DNA from: Sphingomonas sp. GC_Shp_5
GTDB taxonomy: Bacteria > Pseudomonadota > Alphaproteobacteria > Sphingomonadales > Sphingomonadaceae
Length of the DNA stretch: 64,000 nt
Assembly: GCF_026540855.1 (NCBI RefSeq)
Contig: NZ_JALNUP010000011.1
Coordinates: 1 to 64,000, forward strand
Reading direction: 5' to 3'
The translations under genes and the position numbers were made by a program. Below the pieces are notes generated by a model. It was not told the DNA's origin and searched no databases. It was given only the letters and a program-made list of their open reading frames with translations. Below, in pieces: positions 54,610-64,000 of the stretch. How positions within the stretch are numbered: the first letter of the stretch is position 1; each line of letters begins with the position of its first letter.

Positions 54610-55704
54610 ATGAACAGCGCGATGATCAGCAAGCAGGAAAAGCTGCCGTATCGCGCGGCGATGGCGATCGTCGGGATGGCAGCATGGGGTATCGCCGGCT
54701 GTGCGGTGCCGAAAATCGCACCGGGCGCGCTGCCGGTCAGCGACCATTTCGACGGTCGGCACTTCTTCAATCCGGATGGCGAGCAGGGCACCGGCGGCGA
54801 GGCACACAAGGGGCCGTTCGCGCTGATCAAGCAGGAGGTGCATCCGCCGCATCGCAGCTGGCCACGATCAGTGCCGGTGACCCCGTCGACGCCGCCCCGA
54901 AGGGTGGAGGGCGATGCCATGAAGGTGACGTGGATCGGTCATTCCACCGTGCTGATCCAGACCCAGGGCCTCAACATCCTGCTCGATCCAGTTTGGGCCG
55001 AGCGACCGTCGCCGGTGGGCTTCGCCGGCGTGCGCCGGGTGCGGGCGCCGGGCGTGCGGCTCGCCGACCTGCCGCCGATCGACGTCATCCTGCTCAGCCA
55101 TGATCATTACGATCATCTCGATACTGCGACCATGAGGAGACTGTGGCAGCGCGATCGACCGACGATCGTCACGGGCCTCGAGAACGATCGCCTGCTCGCG
55201 CGCTACGGAGTCAAGGCGCGCGCGCTCGACTGGGGCGGCCGGCTGACGCTGCGGCCGGGGATCGACGTGATCCTCAACCGCGCGCATCACTGGAGTGCGC
55301 ATGGCCTGGGTGACCACAACCGCTCGCTGTGGACCGGCTTCACGGTGACGCTGCCCGGCGGCAACCTTTATTATGCCGGCGATACCGGGCGCGGCGACAT
55401 GCGCTGGACCCTGGAGGCGGCGGCGCTCGGGCCGGTGCGACTGGCGATCCTGCCGATCGGCGCCTACCAGTTCGATGGCGAGCCGACCGGCAACCACATC
55501 GGCCCCGAGGACGCGGTGACGGCGTTCGAGCAACTCGGCGCCGCCTACGCGCTCGGCGTGCATTGGGGCACGTTCGAGCTCACGTCGGAGACGATCGACG
55601 AGCCCCGCGAGCGGCTGGCTGTTGCGCTCGCCGGCGAACATATTGCACCGGAGCGATTCCGCACCACCGAGGCCGGCGAAGCCTGGGACATCGCCGAACG
55701 CTGA
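54610..55704 (+). CDS. metallo-beta-lactamase-fold lipoprotein (NAPE-PLD-like)
   Basis: A 364-residue protein with a lipoprotein signal: hydrophobic segment then IAGC with the modified Cys at residue 31, so it is anchored to a periplasmic membrane face. The catalytic domain has the metal motif HDHYDHLD near 163-170, IGHSTVLIQ near 116 and YYAGDTGRGD near 256-265, matching the UlaG/NAPE-phospholipase D branch. Substrate unknown; a lipid or phosphodiester fits the branch. A start at 54622 or 54658 is also possible. It is divergent from proB and in line with the PAP2 gene. Confidence 0.85.
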   Translation: MNSAMISKQEKLPYRAAMAIVGMAAWGIAGCAVPKIAPGALPVSDHFDGRHFFNPDGEQGTGGEAHKGPFALIKQEVHPPHRSWPRSVPVTPSTPPRRVEGDAMKVTWIGHSTVLIQTQGLNILLDPVWAERPSPVGFAGVRRVRAPGVRLADLPPIDVILLSHDHYDHLDTATMRRLWQRDRPTIVTGLENDRLLARYGVKARALDWGGRLTLRPGIDVILNRAHHWSAHGLGDHNRSLWTGFTVTLPGGNLYYAGDTGRGDMRWTLEAAALGPVRLAILPIGAYQFDGEPTGNHIGPEDAVTAFEQLGAAYALGVHWGTFELTSETIDEPRERLAVALAGEHIAPERFRTTEAGEAWDIAER

Positions 55705-55829
55705 GGCTGCACGCGTCGGCGCTTTGAAAAAGGGCTTTGACGGGCAAGCACTAGCCTCAGGCGATCTCATTCAGCCATGAGAAAGGCAGCTTGCGCGAGG
55801 CGCTACATTTCTGTGACAGAGCGATCATC

Positions 55830-56798
55830 GTGCCGCATCAATATCTTCTAGCCTCGCCGTCGACCGTCTATCCCGCAGGGCGGCTCGCCACGAGCCGGCC
55901 GGCGCCGGCGGTGCGCGATCAGCGGCGGGCGATCGGCATCGGCATGATCGGCAGCGGCGTTGCCTTGGCGCTACTGATGCGCCACGCGGGGCTGACGATC
56001 GATCCGCTCAGTGCCGGCAACCTGCCTTACGTGGTGTGTGGCACGCTGGCGCTGGCGCTCCGCCTGTGGGCCGGTCGGCTGCCGTGGCGGCATGGCGTGG
56101 CGCTGGCGAATGGCGCGGAATATTATGCGCTGTTCACGCTGATCGCGCTGATCGGTGCGGTGGCGAGCTATCCGATCGCGGCGCTGACCAGCGGTTTTCA
56201 TGACGCGACGCTGCAACGAATCGACGAAAGCCTCGGCTTCGACTGGCTCGCCTGGTACCGCGCCGTCGCCGATCACCCGCTGCTTCAGCATGCCGGGCTG
56301 ATCGCCTATCGCAGCATCTATGCGACGCCGGCGGTGCTGCTCGGCTATTTCGCCTGGAAGGGTGAGCGGATCGCCGCGCATCGATTCCTCGCGACCTTCT
56401 GGCTGACCGCGCTGGTGACATTGCTGCTCTACGGCTTCATGCCCGCGGTCGGCCCGTTCGCCTATCTGTGGCACGCGGCGATCCCCTATATGCCCGAGAG
56501 CGAGCTGTGGCAGCCAGGGCTGATCCCGGCGCTGCGCGATCACAGCGTGCGCGTCGTGGACCTGGCGCACCTGCGCGGCATCGTCTCGGCGCCGAGCTTC
56601 CATGCGGCGGCGGCGGCGATCTACATCCAGGCGGCATGGCGAGTGCGCGAATTGCGCTGGCCGGTGCTCGGCGTGGCCGGGGCGATGCTGCTCGCGACCC
56701 CGGTGGAGGGCACGCATTATCTGGCGGACATCCTGCTCGGGCTGGCGGTGGCGATCGGCGCGATCGTGACGCTGAACCGGTTGATGCCCGAGCGCTGA
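55830..56798 (+). CDS. PAP2-superfamily membrane protein (inositol-phosphorylceramide-synthase type)
   Basis: A 322-residue polytopic protein of the PAP2_3 group that includes Aur1-type inositol-phosphorylceramide synthases and related phosphatases. The late motifs are APSFHAAAAA (the S-x-H) near 253-257 and GTHYLADILLG with the distal His and Asp near 292-297; six hydrophobic helices precede and surround them. Its closeness to serine palmitoyltransferase makes head-group attachment to ceramide an attractive guess. The start is uncertain: a TTG at 55791 or this GTG. Confidence 0.75.
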   Translation: MPHQYLLASPSTVYPAGRLATSRPAPAVRDQRRAIGIGMIGSGVALALLMRHAGLTIDPLSAGNLPYVVCGTLALALRLWAGRLPWRHGVALANGAEYYALFTLIALIGAVASYPIAALTSGFHDATLQRIDESLGFDWLAWYRAVADHPLLQHAGLIAYRSIYATPAVLLGYFAWKGERIAAHRFLATFWLTALVTLLLYGFMPAVGPFAYLWHAAIPYMPESELWQPGLIPALRDHSVRVVDLAHLRGIVSAPSFHAAAAAIYIQAAWRVRELRWPVLGVAGAMLLATPVEGTHYLADILLGLAVAIGAIVTLNRLMPER

Positions 56799-56839
56799 CC
56801 TGCCGCCACCCATCCAGGGTGACGGCCTGACAGGCTATT

Positions 56840-57916
<1,077 letters not shown>

Positions 57917-57996
57917 TCACCCTGCTACGGCGGCGAGCGCGATTGCCCGCCGCCGGGTTCTTGACGAAGTTGGGAGGAGGGGAGTGGATGCTGCCT

Positions 57997-58551
57997 TCAC
58001 GCCGCCATCGGCATCGGCGCTCGGTCGCCTAGGTCGAGCTCCATTACCACCGCCTCGGCCTTGCCGCCGCGCCCGCGCGACGCCCGCGGCTCGCGCCGGC
58101 CGGTGTCGCGAAAGCCGAGCTTGCGCAACACGCGACCCGACGCGGGGTTGTCGGCGAAGTGCCAGCCGGTGAGCCGCTCGATCGGCAGCGCGTGGCGGAC
58201 CATGTCAACCACGGCGTGACCTGCTTCGGTGGCATAGCCGCGGCCCCAGGCCGAGGGGGTGAGCCAATAGCCGAGCTCATGGCCCTCGCCATGGTCGATC
58301 ACGGCGATCCCGCCCACCAGCGTCGGCGGCGCGGCATGCTGCGGCAGCGTTTCGTGCGCGAGGATGGCGAAGCACGGATCGGCGGCGTCGCGCGCCCGGG
58401 CGGTGAAACCCTCGGCATCCGCTAGCGTGTAGGGCCAGGGCACCTGCGCGAGCATGCCGATGACCTCAGAATAGGCGATGCGTGGCGCCAGTGCCGCCGC
58501 ATCCTCCGGCCAGAACGGCCGCAACGTCAGTCTCTTGGTCCGCGCGAACAT
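57997..58551 (-). CDS. GNAT family N-acetyltransferase (RimJ/RimL-like)
   Basis: A 184-residue protein of the RimJ/RimL-type GNAT branch: RLTLRPFWPEDAAAL at the N-terminus, GYWLTPSAWGRGYATEAGHAVVD with the acetyl-CoA loop near 96-112, and NPASGRVLRKLGF near 135. It probably acetylates a protein N-terminus or small amine. Start at 58551. It lies between obgE and the ribosomal-protein pair on the same strand. Confidence 0.85.
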   Translation of the reverse strand: MFARTKRLTLRPFWPEDAAALAPRIAYSEVIGMLAQVPWPYTLADAEGFTARARDAADPCFAILAHETLPQHAAPPTLVGGIAVIDHGEGHELGYWLTPSAWGRGYATEAGHAVVDMVRHALPIERLTGWHFADNPASGRVLRKLGFRDTGRREPRASRGRGGKAEAVVMELDLGDRAPMPMAA

Positions 58552-58619
58552 GGTCGCTCTCCTCAAGCGGCGCCGTTGCCACGCGCCTGTGACGCGGCAG
58601 CGACAATGGTGAGGGAGCA

Positions 58620-58653
58620 ATAAAAAAGGGAGCCGGGGTGACCCGCCTCCCTT
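58620..58653 (-). terminator. rho-independent terminator of rplU-rpmA
   Basis: AAGGGAG pairs with CTCCCTT around a GC-rich loop, followed on the minus strand by six T residues and TATT. A second small hairpin GGTTCCG-tcg-CGGAACC (58661-58677) lies just before it. Confidence 0.88.
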
Positions 58654-58713
58654 GTTGGTAGGTTCCGTCGCGGAACCCGGGTCACCCTGGTGGGCAACCC
58701 GTCCGGTTACCCG

Positions 58714-58983
58714 TTATTCGGCCGCTTCAGCCATAATCTGCACCGAGCAGAATTTACGACCGAGCTTGCCCTCGTGGAACGCCACGCGGCCATCGACGAG
58801 CGCAAACAGGGTATGGTCAGTGCCCATGCCCACGTTCGCACCCGGATAGAACTTCGTGCCGCGCTGACGCACGAGGATGTTGCCGGCGATCGCTTCCTGA
58901 CCACCGAACTTCTTCACGCCGAGACGACGGCCGGCCGAGTCACGACCGTTGCGCGACGAACCGCCTGCTTTCTTATGTGCCAT
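58714..58983 (-). CDS. rpmA: 50S ribosomal protein L27
   Basis: An 89-residue ribosomal protein with the canonical [23 protein letters not shown] start (read as [15 protein letters not shown]), [14 protein letters not shown] centre and Lys-poor C-terminus. It contacts the peptidyl-transferase centre through its N-terminal tail. It follows rplU by 27 bp and is closed by the terminator at 58620-58653. Confidence 0.98.
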   Translation of the reverse strand: MAHKKAGGSSRNGRDSAGRRLGVKKFGGQEAIAGNILVRQRGTKFYPGANVGMGTDHTLFALVDGRVAFHEGKLGRKFCSVQIMAEAAE

Positions 58984-59010
58984 GTCGAATTCTCCTTACG
59001 CGCTTGTGGC

Positions 59011-59307
59011 TCAGCCGACCGAAACGATCTTGAGGATCGTATGGTTCTGGCGATGGCCGTTCTTGCGGCGATAATTGTGGCGGCGACGCTTCTTGAAGAC
59101 GATGACCTTCTCGCCCTTCGCCTGCGCGATGATCTCGGCGGCGACCGTCAGGCCTTCGACCGACTTCAGCTCCGACCCTTCGCCGGCGAGCAGGACGTCG
59201 CCCAGCGTCACCGACGAACCGGCTTCGCCGTCGAGCTTCTCAACGACGATCTTGTCTCCGGCGGCGACGCGATACTGCTTGCCGCCCGTGCGCACGACTG
59301 CGAACAT
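59011..59307 (-). CDS. rplU: 50S ribosomal protein L21
   Basis: A 98-residue ribosomal protein: [19 protein letters not shown] start and the terminal [17 protein letters not shown] with NHTILKI. The start at 59307 was chosen over a 35-codon extension without family character. First gene of the rplU-rpmA operon. Confidence 0.98.
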   Translation of the reverse strand: MFAVVRTGGKQYRVAAGDKIVVEKLDGEAGSSVTLGDVLLAGEGSELKSVEGLTVAAEIIAQAKGEKVIVFKKRRRHNYRRKNGHRQNHTILKIVSVG

Positions 59308-59423
59308 GGCTCTAGTCACTTCCCAAAAAACATGTGCCCGCACAGGGCAGGCCTGGCGAGTTGAAGCGCGGCAGCTAAGGGAGCGGCGGGGCAAAGTCAA
59401 CCGCCTGCCCACGCCAATCGTGC

Positions 59424-59804
59424 CTAGTGGCGATGCTCGCGCTTCAAGGCATAACGGCCATCGGCAAAATCGGTGAACAGCCCGGCGATCGCGGGGTGAT
59501 CGACCGGCTCGTCGCTGTCGTCGGTGACCAGATTCTGCTGGCTGACATAGGCGATGTAGCTCGATTCCATGTTCTCGGCGAGCAGATGGTAGAAGGGCTG
59601 GTCCTTGGCGGGGCGGATCCCTTCAGGAATCGAATCATACCATTCGTCCGTATTGGCGAACACCGGGTCGACGTCGAAGATCACGCCGCGGAAATCGAAC
59701 ATGCGGTGGCGCACCACCTCGCCGATCGAGAAGCGGGCATGCGCGACCGGCGGCGCGGCGATGTCGACGGTGGGGATGGTGCCGGTAGGATCATGACGGG
59801 GCAT
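59424..59804 (-). CDS. hspQ: heat shock protein HspQ (YccV-like)
   Basis: A 126-residue protein with the YccV/HspQ hemimethylated-DNA-binding-like fold: [26 protein letters not shown] near 21-46, and [26 protein letters not shown] near 66-91. HspQ influences protein turnover by Lon in enterics. Single gene, divergent from tRNA-Ser by about 126 bp. Confidence 0.92.
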   Translation of the reverse strand: MPRHDPTGTIPTVDIAAPPVAHARFSIGEVVRHRMFDFRGVIFDVDPVFANTDEWYDSIPEGIRPAKDQPFYHLLAENMESSYIAYVSQQNLVTDDSDEPVDHPAIAGLFTDFADGRYALKREHRH

Positions 59805-59930
59805 GACGTTAATCTAATGTTCTTTGCGCATCGCACAAGCCGAGGCGCTTGCGCATGGCAGATCCCTGCGTTAGAGGCCCGCCCTCGACCGATCGGAAGC
59901 GCTGTTTTGCAGCGGTTTGGATGACCTCGC

Positions 59931-60020
<90 letters not shown>

Positions 60021-60045
60021 CTTACCTGATCAATCGTCAGAAATT

Positions 60046-60124
60046 GTCATCCCAGCGAAAGCTGGGATCTCGTGCGATCGCCGGAAAAGAACCGCCGAAG
60101 ACCCCAGCTTGCGCTGGGGTGACG
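60046..60124. repeat. REP-like two-hairpin element, copy 7
   Basis: GTCATCCCAGC-gaaa-GCTGGGATCT, about 33 bases, then GACCCCAGC-ttgc-GCTGGGGTGACG. Lies between tRNA-Ser and the cupin gene; the best-preserved copy with copies 1 and 6. Confidence 0.85.
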
Positions 60125-60137
60125 GGGTGGACGCAGG

Positions 60138-60557
60138 TCAGGAACGCCCGATCGCGTCCTTCAGCTTGTCGGCGGCCTTGGCGAGCAGGCCCTTCTCGGC
60201 TTCCTCGGCCTCTGCCTTGGTCTTGAACGCGGCGCCTTCCGGCTCGGCCGGCGGGGCGTAGACCGAGAACAGCTTGAGCGCGCTGGTGCCCTTGTTGACG
60301 ATGTTGTGCTCGGAACCCTTGGGGACGACGATCAGATGATTCGGCGTCGCCTTGGTCGAGTGGCCGTCGATCACCACCTGCGCCTCGCCCTCGACGAAGA
60401 AGGTGGTCTGGTCGGCCGGGTGGGTCTCGAGCCCGATCTCCTCGCCGGCGGGGATGCTCATCAGCACGATCTGCACCTTGGCGTCGCGGTAGACCTCCTT
60501 CTGCCAGAGCTCGTTCTTGCCCGCGAGTTCGATCATGTCCTTGTTGAAGATCGCCAT
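60138..60557 (-). CDS. cupin domain protein
   Basis: A 139-residue protein with a single cupin barrel (about residues 15-105): motif 1 ETHPADQTTFFVEGEAQV with metal-ligand His and Glu near 44-56, and motif 2 PKGSEHNIVNKG near 79-90. A Lys/Glu/Ala-rich helix of ~30 residues ends it. Substrate unknown. The ATG at 60557 has an AAGGAG ribosome site. Confidence 0.85.
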   Translation of the reverse strand: MAIFNKDMIELAGKNELWQKEVYRDAKVQIVLMSIPAGEEIGLETHPADQTTFFVEGEAQVVIDGHSTKATPNHLIVVPKGSEHNIVNKGTSALKLFSVYAPPAEPEGAAFKTKAEAEEAEKGLLAKAADKLKDAIGRS

Positions 60558-60631
60558 TGCTTCAGCTCCTTGGAATGGGGTTCGCGTGTTCGGACGAACG
60601 AGCCGCGCGTTGCGTTCCGCGCGGTCGCTCA

Positions 60632-61720
60632 TCACGTCCAGTAGAGGATCCGGCCCACGGGCAGCGCCGCGCCAAGTTCGCGTTCGAAGAAGCTGCGCAG
60701 CGCGCGCATTGTCTCGGCGTCATAGACCTGTTTCTCGGTGCCGAACTTGGTGCGCTTGGTGACGCGCTGGGCGTCGCTCATGTCGAGCGACGAGCCGGGA
60801 TACCAGCTGTCGAGCGTCGCGCGAGAGCCGGCGGTGAAGCGGTGGGTGATCAGCTCGATCGTAAGATCGAGCCCGGCGACATCGCCGAGGCTGGCGGCGG
60901 CATCGGCGATCAGCGTCGCATAAGCCTGTTCCCACCCGGTGGCGGCGATGATCGGCGCGATCGTCAGCCCCACTGGATAACCGGCAAGCGCCATCCGCCG
61001 CAGCGCCGCGAGCCGCTGGGCGACCGGCGCGGTGCCGCCCTCAAAGCGGGCATAGCCACGCGGGTTGATCGAGGCGCGCATCCGGGTGCGGCCGCCATGG
61101 TCGAGCGCCAGCAGCGGCTCGACATTGGCGAACTTGCTGGTGAAGCGCAGCTGGGCATCGGCCTGCCAGCGGCCGAACCAGCGAACCGCCGCCGACAGCG
61201 ACTGGGTGAGCGGCTCAAGCGCGAGCGGATCGGTGTAGCAGGACGCCTCGAAGGTGGTGCCCTCATGCGCGCGGGCAGCGTTGCGCGAAGTGATCGTGCC
61301 CTGGCCTAGATAGGCTGGCAGGCCGCCGAGTATCTCGTCGAGATTGGCGTAGACGCGGGTGATCGGCGGGCCCTTGAGCGAGCCGGCAAGATAGCAATAG
61401 CTGCAATGGGCCGGGCAGCCCTCGGCGAGATCGACTCGCCAGTCGGCACTGGGCGCGATCGGCTGCAGCCGGCGCTTGGAGGGCGGGGCGACCACCACCG
61501 CCAGCGTCGCCTTGGCCTCGGCATAGGCCCGACGAGGATCGTCGCCGAGATCAAGCGACAGCCGGTCGCCCGCCAGCTCGACGATGGCGATCCCCTGCGC
61601 CGCGGCGCGGTCGAGAATGGCGCGGCCATGGGGCCAGGCCAGCGCCGAGCGGGTGGCGATCACCCGGCGGGGGCGCCAGCTGCTGCGGTCGGCGCGATCG
61701 AGAACTGGCTCTGAGGGCAT
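60632..61720 (-). CDS. SPL-family radical SAM protein
   Basis: A 362-residue radical SAM protein of the spore-photoproduct-lyase family: the cluster motif C-x3-C-x2-C in EGCPAHCSYCYLAG near 101-108, then the TIM-barrel-like core. True SPL repairs spore DNA lesions; in non-sporing alphaproteobacteria members of this family are common and their substrate is not settled, though a DNA-repair role is plausible. It precedes the cupin gene by 74 bp on the same strand. Confidence 0.85.
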   Translation of the reverse strand: MPSEPVLDRADRSSWRPRRVIATRSALAWPHGRAILDRAAAQGIAIVELAGDRLSLDLGDDPRRAYAEAKATLAVVVAPPSKRRLQPIAPSADWRVDLAEGCPAHCSYCYLAGSLKGPPITRVYANLDEILGGLPAYLGQGTITSRNAARAHEGTTFEASCYTDPLALEPLTQSLSAAVRWFGRWQADAQLRFTSKFANVEPLLALDHGGRTRMRASINPRGYARFEGGTAPVAQRLAALRRMALAGYPVGLTIAPIIAATGWEQAYATLIADAAASLGDVAGLDLTIELITHRFTAGSRATLDSWYPGSSLDMSDAQRVTKRTKFGTEKQVYDAETMRALRSFFERELGAALPVGRILYWT

Positions 61721-61805
61721 GCGGATCGAACGAGCGGCGGCCAGGCTAGTTCAGCGGCGGACCACACTAATGACGATGGCAGTGGAGCCAATCGCGGGCT
61801 GATGC

Positions 61806-62933
61806 GTGTTAGCGTTCGTGCACCTTCGCTCGCTCAGCCTCGACCTTCCCGATCTCCCCGAATGGGCCGCCAAGATCGGCGGTGTGCTGGTGGTGCTGCT
61901 CGCCGTCGCGGTCATCCACCGCATCGCCTTTGCGGTGCTCCACCGGCTCGCCGCGCGCACCGCTACCAAGACCGACGACATCGTCGTCGCACGCCTGCGC
62001 AAGCCGACCTTCTGGCTTGTGATGGGCATCGCGTTGGCGGCGGCCGGCCCCGGGCTCGATCTGCCGCGCTACTGGGACAATATTTGGCAGCGCGTGTTCG
62101 GGTTGCTGTCGCCGGCGGTGGTCGGCTGGGTGATTCATGCGCTGCTCGCGGCCTATCGCGACACCAGCGAGGCGCGATTCGACATCTCGGTGGCCGACAA
62201 TCTGCGCGCGCGGCGGCGGCGCACCCGGATCGGCATTCTCTACCGGATCGCGGTGTTCGTGCTGGTGATGCTCACCTTCTGCCTGATGCTGATGAGCATC
62301 CCGGCGGTGCGCTCGATCGGCGTTACCCTTATTGCCTCGGCAGGGCTCGCCGGTCTCGCGCTCGGCGCCGCGGCGCAGCCCGCGCTCAAGAACCTCATCG
62401 CCGGCATCCAGATGGCCTTCACCGAGCCGATCCGGCTCGACGACGTCGTCATCATCGAGAACGAATGGGGGCGGATCGAGGATATCCGCCTGACCTATGT
62501 GGTGGTGCGGATCTGGGATGACCGCCGGCTGGTGGTGCCGGTCGCCAAGTTCCTCGAGAACAGCTTCCAGAACTGGACGCGCGAGACCAGCGCATTGATG
62601 GGATCGGTGTTCTGGTATCTCGACCCCACCGCCGACGTGCCACGGATCCGGGCCCACCTGGAAGAGGTGATCCGCGCCAATCCGCGCTGGGATGGACGCT
62701 TCTTCAACCTCCAAGTGACCGACTCGAAGCCCGACGGGACGATGGAGCTGCGCGGGCTGATGACCGCCAAGGACGCATCGACCGCCTTCGATCTTCGCTG
62801 CGACATCCGCGAGGCGATCTACGCGTTCATCCGCGACGAGATGCCCGAGGCACTGCCCCGGGAGCGGCTCACACGGGCTCCGTCGCCGCCTGGCGATCAG
62901 CGTCCAGCGGCTCTCCCGTCAGCGCATCCGTGA
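61806..62933 (+). CDS. mechanosensitive ion channel (MscS family)
   Basis: A 375-residue channel with four or so membrane helices, the pore-lining helix in TLIASAGLAGLALGAAAQPALKNLIAG (read as GLAGLALGAAAQ near 182-193), then the MscS beta domain with FTEPIRLDDVVIIENEWGRIE near 208-228 and FLENSFQNWTR near 252. It protects against hypo-osmotic shock. Its GTG start has no strong ribosome site. The final 65 bases overlap the otsA gene on the other strand. Confidence 0.9.
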   Translation: MLAFVHLRSLSLDLPDLPEWAAKIGGVLVVLLAVAVIHRIAFAVLHRLAARTATKTDDIVVARLRKPTFWLVMGIALAAAGPGLDLPRYWDNIWQRVFGLLSPAVVGWVIHALLAAYRDTSEARFDISVADNLRARRRRTRIGILYRIAVFVLVMLTFCLMLMSIPAVRSIGVTLIASAGLAGLALGAAAQPALKNLIAGIQMAFTEPIRLDDVVIIENEWGRIEDIRLTYVVVRIWDDRRLVVPVAKFLENSFQNWTRETSALMGSVFWYLDPTADVPRIRAHLEEVIRANPRWDGRFFNLQVTDSKPDGTMELRGLMTAKDASTAFDLRCDIREAIYAFIRDEMPEALPRERLTRAPSPPGDQRPAALPSAHP

Positions 62934-64000
62934 AGGTCTTGCGCCACCAGTCGATGTCCTCGCGCTTGAGGATGTCCATCATCTTGGCCCAGCGCTCGAC
63001 CCGCTCGTCCTTGGGCATCCGCAGCGCGCGCAGGATCGCGTCGGACATCTCCTCGGCCGAATAAGGATTGATCAGCAACGCGTCGGTGAGCTGGCAGGCG
63101 GCACCGGCGAAGCGTGACAGGATCAGCACGCCCGGATCCTCAGGATTCTGTGCCGCGACATATTCCTTGGCGACCAGGTTCATGCCGTCGCGCAACGGGG
63201 TCACCAGCCCGATCTTGGCGGCGCGATAGATGCCGGCGAGCACGTCGCGCGGGTAACCCTGGTTGACGTAGCGGATCGGCACCCAGTCGATATCGGCATA
63301 GGCACCGTTGATCCGGCCCGCGAGCCCTTCGAGGTTGCTGCGGATCTTCTGATAGCTGCCGACGGCGCCGCGGCTCGGCGGCGCAATCTGCAGCAGGGTG
63401 ACTTCCTTGCGCTCCTCGGGATGCTCGTTGAGGAAGCGCTCATAGCCTAAGAACCGCTCCTCCAATCCCTTGGAATAATCGAGCCGGTCGACACCGACGA
63501 TCATGTCGCGGCCGACCGCGGCGTCGCGCATTTGGCGGAAGGCGAGGCGGCCGCGGGTGCTGTTGGCCAATGCCGCGAACTCGTCCGCATCGATCCCGAT
63601 CGGCACCGCCAGCACCCGGACCCGGCGGTCGTCGAGCAACAGGTGATCGCCGTCCAGCGTCGCGCCGAGCTCATGCGTGGCATAATCGACGAACGACTGC
63701 AGCCATTCGTCGGTGTGAAAGCCGACCACGTCATAGGCGAACATCGTCCGCACCAGTGCCGCAGCCTCGGGCAGGATCGACAGCAGCCGCCGCGGTGGCC
63801 AGGGGATGTGGAGGAAGAACCCGATCCGATTCGGGCAGCCGCGCTTGCGCAGCTCCTCGCCGAGCGGGAACAGATGGTAATCCTGGATCCAGACCGCGTC
63901 GTCATCCTCGATCAGCGGCTGGACGGTATCGGCGAAGCGTTCGTTGACGCGCTGATAGCCGCCGGCGAACTCGCGCTCATATTCGGCCAGGTCGACGCGG
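62869..64000 (-). CDS. otsA: trehalose-6-phosphate synthase, N-terminus beyond the window
   Basis: GT20 glycosyltransferase that makes trehalose-6-phosphate from UDP-glucose and glucose-6-phosphate. The frame is open to the window edge; about 376 residues are visible. Motifs: WIQDYHLFPLGEELRK and FFLHIPWPPRRLL near the edge, GVDRLDYSKGLEERF, TPLRDGMNLVAKEYVAAQ and LSRFAGAACQL. Trehalose protects against osmotic and desiccation stress, a fitting neighbour for the MscS channel with which its 3' end overlaps tail to tail. Confidence 0.96.
   Translation of the reverse strand, partial: RVDLAEYEREFAGGYQRVNERFADTVQPLIEDDDAVWIQDYHLFPLGEELRKRGCPNRIGFFLHIPWPPRRLLSILPEAAALVRTMFAYDVVGFHTDEWLQSFVDYATHELGATLDGDHLLLDDRRVRVLAVPIGIDADEFAALANSTRGRLAFRQMRDAAVGRDMIVGVDRLDYSKGLEERFLGYERFLNEHPEERKEVTLLQIAPPSRGAVGSYQKIRSNLEGLAGRINGAYADIDWVPIRYVNQGYPRDVLAGIYRAAKIGLVTPLRDGMNLVAKEYVAAQNPEDPGVLILSRFAGAACQLTDALLINPYSAEEMSDAILRALRMPKDERVERWAKMMDILKREDIDWWRKTFTDALTGEPLDADRQAATEPV

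Noticed and set aside
53369..56798. Treating the MBL lipoprotein and PAP2_3 genes as part of the spt operon
   Set aside because: They are on the opposite strand and have their own divergent promoter region; only neighbourhood, not operon, links them.

Overview
The window is a high-GC chromosomal segment from an alphaproteobacterium, most likely a member of the Sphingomonadaceae (Sphingomonas or a close relative). The case rests on a serine palmitoyltransferase next to its own acyl carrier protein and an epimerase-type reductase (the bacterial sphingolipid genes), a SUF operon headed by an Rrf2-type regulator, the order tsaB-rimI-fur-plsC-miaB-phoH-ybeY-corC, and many small sphingomonad-type proteins. 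Genes are tightly packed, often with 1-4 bp overlaps. I see no rRNA, insertion sequence, prophage, integrase or CRISPR array. One tRNA-Ser(CGA) is present.

Layout. 0-10.5 kb: PRC-barrel protein, uvrB, ferredoxin-NADP reductase, a secreted amidase, two small membrane proteins, a FemAB-like acyltransferase, an exonuclease, a ferritin-like protein, exonuclease III and an AlkB-type dioxygenase. 10.5-24 kb: trmB, a formate/nitrite-type channel, a PAP2 protein with a Lys-rich tail, a divergent CPBP-protease/membrane-protein/regulator module, metK, lnt, corC, ybeY and phoH, with a PQQ-type sugar dehydrogenase, a VOC protein and a polyhydroxyalkanoate-system protein inserted between lnt and corC. 24-37.7 kb: miaB, plsC, fur, rimI, tsaB, a nitroreductase, an Nfu protein, a large M16 peptidase, an Asp/Asn beta-hydroxylase-type protein, an acyl-CoA/ACP ligase, gamma-glutamyltransferase and pyrD. 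37.8-43.8 kb: the complete SUF operon (regulator-sufB-C-D-S-T-A).

43.8-57 kb is the most interesting stretch. It holds a candidate bacterial ceramide synthase (GNAT type), a divergent three-His-box desaturase/hydroxylase, lptG and lptF, a hybrid histidine kinase, serine palmitoyltransferase, its acyl carrier protein, a candidate ceramide reductase translationally coupled to proB, a lipoprotein of the metallo-beta-lactamase fold, a PAP2 protein of the inositol-phosphorylceramide-synthase type, and obgE. Together these can make and modify the ceramide core of the glycosphingolipids that replace LPS in sphingomonads; the lptFG pair raises the question of what lipid they export. 57-64 kb: rplU-rpmA, hspQ, tRNA-Ser, a cupin, an SPL-family radical SAM protein, an MscS channel and the 3' part of otsA, cut by the window edge.

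Regulatory and repeat structure: about seven copies of an ~80 bp two-hairpin REP-like element lie between genes, with shorter relatives; inverted repeats that look like operators lie upstream of the suf regulator, metK and the CPBP module; several clear hairpins act as terminators. Functions are assigned from sequence motifs and family knowledge alone; no database search was run.
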